Of a stretch of 64,000 bases of DNA, positions 60,104 through 64,000 are shown in pieces. The notes below the pieces were generated by a model, which worked only from the letters and a program-made list of their open reading frames with translations, ran no database searches and was not told the DNA's origin. The stretch lies in assembly GCA_032718475.1 (NCBI GenBank), contig JAUCBJ010005441.1, forward strand, positions 34,251-98,250, given 5' to 3'. The stretch comes from Nemertoderma westbladi. Taxonomy: Eukaryota > Xenacoelomorpha > Nemertodermatida > Nemertodermatidae. Numbering within the stretch: the first letter of the stretch is position 1; each line of letters opens with the position of its first letter. A program made the translations under genes and the position numbers.

Positions 60104-61698
60104 TTATTAAAATACCCCGTCATTCTACAGTATTCTTCCAACTCCATCAATCCAAGGCAATCAAGGTATGCTTGCTATTAATTTCTAGCCTAACTGGGAA
60201 CCAGTCCAACCAGCTCACCACTACATTGCAGCATTGTAATGAGCCAGACTAATAAGCCAGCTTGCTTATTGTGTTTACCCTACAAAATGATTGGCTGCGT
60301 ATATATTCGTGATTCTTTAGAATAATTAGCTCAATAATTTCGTTGAGGCGTAATATTTCAGTATCAATACTATCAGCATAAGGTAAGTTTTATATTTCTT
60401 ACAAATTGGGTCGCCTCCACGCCTAAAATATTTCTGATATTACTTCATGAGTTTAACATGTTACCAATAACATGAGATTATTGAATTCTTTGTTGGTTAA
60501 ATAAATTAAATAATATGCGGTCTTTAATTATTTTTGCTAGAAATTTGTGTTGTTCGTATATTTGTCAATCGCTTCCAGTTGTATTTTGTGTTATATTAAA
60601 AATAAATATAACATTACTTTTAAAACACAAATTGTCTCACATGTCTTTCATCAATCCTCTCTGCGCCTTTGCGTTGGGGTGCAGATTAAGAGGGGGGTTG
60701 GAGGGGAGGAACTTTCCATCTTCTTTGATTTATTAGCGGTTTGGTTAAATTTCTAGAATACAGAGTTTGTGATACAGCAGAATCGCTCAATATTAATCTG
60801 TATCTCATAACTGAGCCTCGTGCTGCGCGAAGGCCCCACGAACGTGTACCTAGTACAAATTACTTTCAAAGTAAAGGTGAAAAGCCTTTGGCGGTTTCAT
60901 CTGAAATTTTACACAACGTTTATGTCAGTCTTGGGGAAGTCTGGTACTAAAAGTTTTCACAGGGTACCAATTTTTCGTATAATATTACACTTTTTGTGAT
61001 CTTAAATGGCACTTTTCAGAAAAAATAAGGTATTTTTATATAAAACATGTTAAAAAGATGTTAACATTATTTTGATTGCCTAGATTCTAGAACCAAACAC
61101 AGCGTGGATAACAAAAGACATACTAGATTCCGTCAAAAAGAAAATACAGTATGACTTCGATCACCGACCAGAAAAACCCCCGGAGCGAAAGATTTAGTCA
61201 GGTAATGTGTTTCCTTATATATGTTGACAGACAGACCGTCAAACCTTTAGTGCTGTGCAAAATGTTAAAAATAGTTCTTTGTTGAAAAAATACCATGCCA
61301 TAAAACAAAACATAAGTCGAAAACAAAAATAGATTTTGGAAAACGGTTTTTTTTCCCGGAAACTAAAACATCAAATTTGGCATTTATTCCACCATAAAAA
61401 AATACATTCTTTAAACCCCCAAAGGTAGACCTACAGTCTCACCTTAATTGTGAGCATTGCATTTTATGCCATGAACACATACCCAACAACCACATGTATG
61501 TGGATGTGGTGTATGTAGCTGATATCCTAATCCAAGGAATGTCATAAACCAACAGTCTTCTACGTGTCACCAACAAGGATATCCAATTAATGACACACTG
61601 CACTGACGATAGATGACCTACTACAAGGGAGAATCAAAGATTACAGGTACGATTTTAGTCTTTGTGGTATTTACATTTACAAATAGACCAAGGTGTTC
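60104..61698. other. Gene-free region with repeat segment B copy 2 (60676-60850)
   Basis: Segment B recurs here without the long G run. Small frames (about 70 codons) at 60515-60950 overlap this repeat and have no domain. No gene is supported. Confidence 0.55.
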
Positions 61699-62798
61699 GG
61701 ACACTTCCCCCCCGGACAGTTCCCCCCCGCTCAAGTAGGACACTTCCCCCCCGGACACTTCCCCCCCAGACACTTCCCCCCCGCGGACACTTCCCCCCCG
61801 ACTGTTCTTAACTTCGCACATTCGTATTTTTCATTTTGTAAGGTAAACGGACCGCTTGTATCCAGATAAGTTGTATCCAATTTTCCTTTCGTAGCTCAGA
61901 AAGTGATCTTTTGCATCCCGATTTTACATTTTATATCCAAGTTTTATTTATGGGTTTTATCAATGCAATTACATCGTATTGTTTGCTAATCTTTAAACAA
62001 TTAATTATATTAGATGACCTATAAATTCCATCCCCGGAATGATATACTGTTTTTATTAACTATAGAATTATAATAATTAATTGTTTTAATTATAGGTATT
62101 ATTATGTAATAGTCTTCTTCAAATTGTAGCAGATGGGGATGAATATTATTGTTGCAATCAAAATTATACCTCTCCAGGGTAAAATCGACATGCGTCGACC
62201 TGTATTCTGTGTTCAGCATTACATATTGATATACATATTACTACTATACATACTATATAGATATTATACACACTACATATTAAATTTCCTGGTTACTTGC
62301 AATATTTTTAATAGGATTTTGTTGAATTATATAATATTGTAGTAATTTATATATTAAATTGGTTAACATTCAATACAGCTCCTACTTTAGGCTTAGTCAA
62401 TTTATTATCTGATGATACAAACATGAATTAATTATTTCAAAGTGGTCTTAAGTCTTTCACCACGGGCACTCAGGGAAATGCCGGGGTCTGGGGGCGATAA
62501 CCCCCAAGAAAAGAAGCGGGGGTTTGGGGGCGGCAGCCCCCAATTAAAAGAAATTAAAAGAATTCAAGGAATTAAAAGAAAAACAAACAAAATTTGACTA
62601 TAAAAATGTTTCTTTTATAATTTTGAAAAACTTGTCTAGATACAACTTGTCCTGTAACCATCTTTAACTTTTGTTTATTGCTTTGATGCACCCAGATTAA
62701 TTTTAACACTTTAACTGGGGGGGAAGTGTCCGGGGGGAAAGTGTCCGGGGGGGAAGTGTCCTACTTGGGCGGGGGGGAAGTGTCCGGGGGAAGTGTCC
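61699..62798. mobile_element. Fold-back element with GGACACTTCCCCCC terminal repeats
   Basis: The left block (61699-61800) has several copies of GGACACTTCCCCCCC and the phrase CAAGTAGGACACTTCC. The right block (62716-62798) has the same phrases inverted, including GGAAGTGTCCTACTTG. About 0.9 kb of AT-rich, non-coding DNA lies between, with a GC hairpin at about 62487-62545. The structure is that of a fold-back or MITE-type element with repeat-built ends. No target duplication was found. The minus-strand frame rich in GGEVS is only the repeat. Confidence 0.7.
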
Positions 62799-63568
62799 TA
62801 GATCCATAGATCAATATTGGATGTTGGAAGCAGCTTGTTGTAGGAGCCATTGTCCCACAAACACCAACTCTGTGTTTAGTGGCTTAAAAGATTTAAATAA
62901 CGTTAATTTAAAACATTAAGGGAAAGGAACATGTTACATTGGCGATGTTTGTTAGCTTATTCAATCCCGCTAACACCCCATAAAAGTTAAGCCGATAAGC
63001 AATATTGGGGGCCACGAGATTGGGTAATCACCAACTCGTGTCACCCCAATAAAATGGGAAGGAGAAACACAATGAGGGTCAGGGGCCAAACCCCTAACCC
63101 AGAGAGAACAGGTGGAGTGAACGGGAACACTCCAAAGGGCGCCAACAAGGGTATCAACCAATCAGAGGGGGGAAAGGCATCGATTAGGTAGAGTAACAAG
63201 GCCAACCCGTGCAATATAGCCAGTTGGCAGTAATCATTTCATTCAGTTATCTCAGTATCATATTGGTGCTAGTTAGGTTAGTTAGTTTAGCTAGGGAAGG
63301 ACTGGGACTTTAATTACCGTATCCCGCCTTCCGTATACGACAACATTATCCATATCTATGCTTATATCTATATACCCGTACAACCGATTATTATATACGA
63401 CGAACGACACGAACTCTTTTTACCTTTCACACACGGCGGGGACGCGTGAACTAAACAACCGGATAAACCGGGATCCTTCCTGGATCCCGTCACAGTAATT
63501 AAAACTCAGAGCTGCCGCCCTAGCTAGCTAAACCCAGCGACTACCAGCCACCAATCGAACCAACCGAG
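62799..63568 (+). other. Non-coding segment upstream of the partial gag-like ORF
   Basis: This 770 bp may include an LTR or leader of an element entering from the right, but no second copy is in the window to prove it. From about 63300 the composition becomes GC-richer toward the ATG. Confidence 0.35.
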
Positions 63569-64000
63569 ATGAGTCAGTCGGGAGAGACGACGCCGACGCG
63601 GACCCCGGACGAAGAATTAACGATCCGCGAGGCCGCAACCAGGCGGTACAGGCCCACAACGCCGGACCCATCGGTAACGGGTCACCCGGCAGCTCAGGAT
63701 GAGGGGGGCCGCCTGGAACCCGAGGTCGAGCCGAGAGAAGGAGAGAGCGAGACGGAGGGAGACGGAGACGAGTCGACACGAGACGTGGGTCGACGTACTG
63801 ATGTCGCCGGCCAGCCACAGGCCGAGGGCGACGAGCGGCCCACCGAAACGGCGACGGTGGGGCCGACGGTACGACGCCGGACCCGAAGAGACGGAGGAGA
63901 TGTCGGTACCGATGTCGCCGGCCAGCCACAGGCCGAGGGCGACGAGCGGCCCACCGAAACGGCGACGGTGGGGCCGACGGTACGACGCCGGACCCGGAGA
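63569..64000 (+). CDS. 5' part of a GC-rich, Arg/Glu/Thr-rich protein, open to the window edge (possible retroelement gag)
   Basis: From ATG 63569 the frame is open for 144 codons and leaves the window. It starts MSQSGETTPTRTPDEELTIR and is rich in Arg, Glu, Asp, Thr and Pro. It contains a 37-residue (111-bp) tandem repeat (DVAGQPQAEGDERPTETATV) at 63799 and 63910. It is much GC-richer than the surrounding DNA. Low-complexity, repeat-bearing, charged N-termini of this kind are common in gag proteins of LTR elements; I found no capsid or zinc-knuckle motif in the visible part. A host gene with a disordered N-terminus is the alternative. Minus-strand frames over the same bases are shadows. Confidence 0.5.
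   Translation, partial: MSQSGETTPTRTPDEELTIREAATRRYRPTTPDPSVTGHPAAQDEGGRLEPEVEPREGESETEGDGDESTRDVGRRTDVAGQPQAEGDERPTETATVGPTVRRRTRRDGGDVGTDVAGQPQAEGDERPTETATVGPTVRRRTRR

Noticed and set aside
61621-61821. Gly/Glu/Val/Ser repeat peptide on the minus strand
   Set aside because: It is the translation of the GGACACTTCCCCCC terminal repeat.
63528-63954. Minus-strand Arg/Pro/Ser-rich frames
   Set aside because: Shadows of the plus-strand GC-rich ORF at 63569.

Overview
This window is AT-rich, repeat-dense DNA from an invertebrate animal nuclear genome. The evidence is a spliced eukaryotic transposase, BEL/Pao, Ty3/Gypsy and non-LTR retroelements, minisatellites, MITE-like inverted repeats, and one cytosolic-type sulfotransferase. 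No bacterial operons or phage genes are seen. I cannot fix the phylum. The sulfotransferase is broadly of invertebrate type, and the element mix is equally compatible with a crustacean, mollusc or invertebrate deuterostome.

Layout. 1-265: tail of a retroelement protein. 655-2240: satellite with an 89-bp unit. 2241-6310: gene-free DNA with a tRNA-like sequence and an inverted-repeat element. 6318-12275: a complete 5.96-kb IS3EU-like DNA transposon bounded by the 6-bp target duplication CTACTA. It carries a spliced DDE transposase on the minus strand and a HECT-like passenger gene on the plus strand. 12312-16459: a 36-bp minisatellite that keeps one frame open for 949 codons. 16460-20790: gene-poor, with a MITE and small repeat fragments. 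20793-21815: the sulfotransferase, the only clear host-type gene. 22030-26610: a decayed Gypsy element interrupted by a LINE fragment.

27286-57425 is the centre of the window: two nested BEL/Pao LTR retrotransposons, each with near-identical LTRs and a perfect 5-bp target duplication. The outer element is on the minus strand, about 18.5 kb, with target duplication GTTAC. The inner element is on the plus strand, 11,615 bp, with target duplication AAGCG, and sits inside the outer element's 3' LTR. The inner one has lost reverse transcriptase, RNase H and integrase core by an internal deletion but keeps a 1305-codon gag-protease frame. Both carry, downstream of gag-pol where other retroelements have env, a large second ORF. 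I read this ORF as a divergent DEDD-type 3'-5' exonuclease-like domain (Asp-x-Glu-Gly, then Lys-Ile-Gly...Asp, then a Tyr...Glu motif) followed by CCHC zinc knuckles. This is the strongest candidate here for an undescribed system. Each element also has its own short dispersed motif that recurs in coding DNA in two reading frames and in non-coding DNA, so nucleotide-level function or spread is likely. All five in-frame stops that break the BEL frames are TGA.

57431-64000: non-coding repeats, including a mosaic duplication, a G/C-rich fold-back element (61699-62798), and the open 5' end of a GC-rich protein (63569 to the window edge) that may be the gag of a further retroelement.
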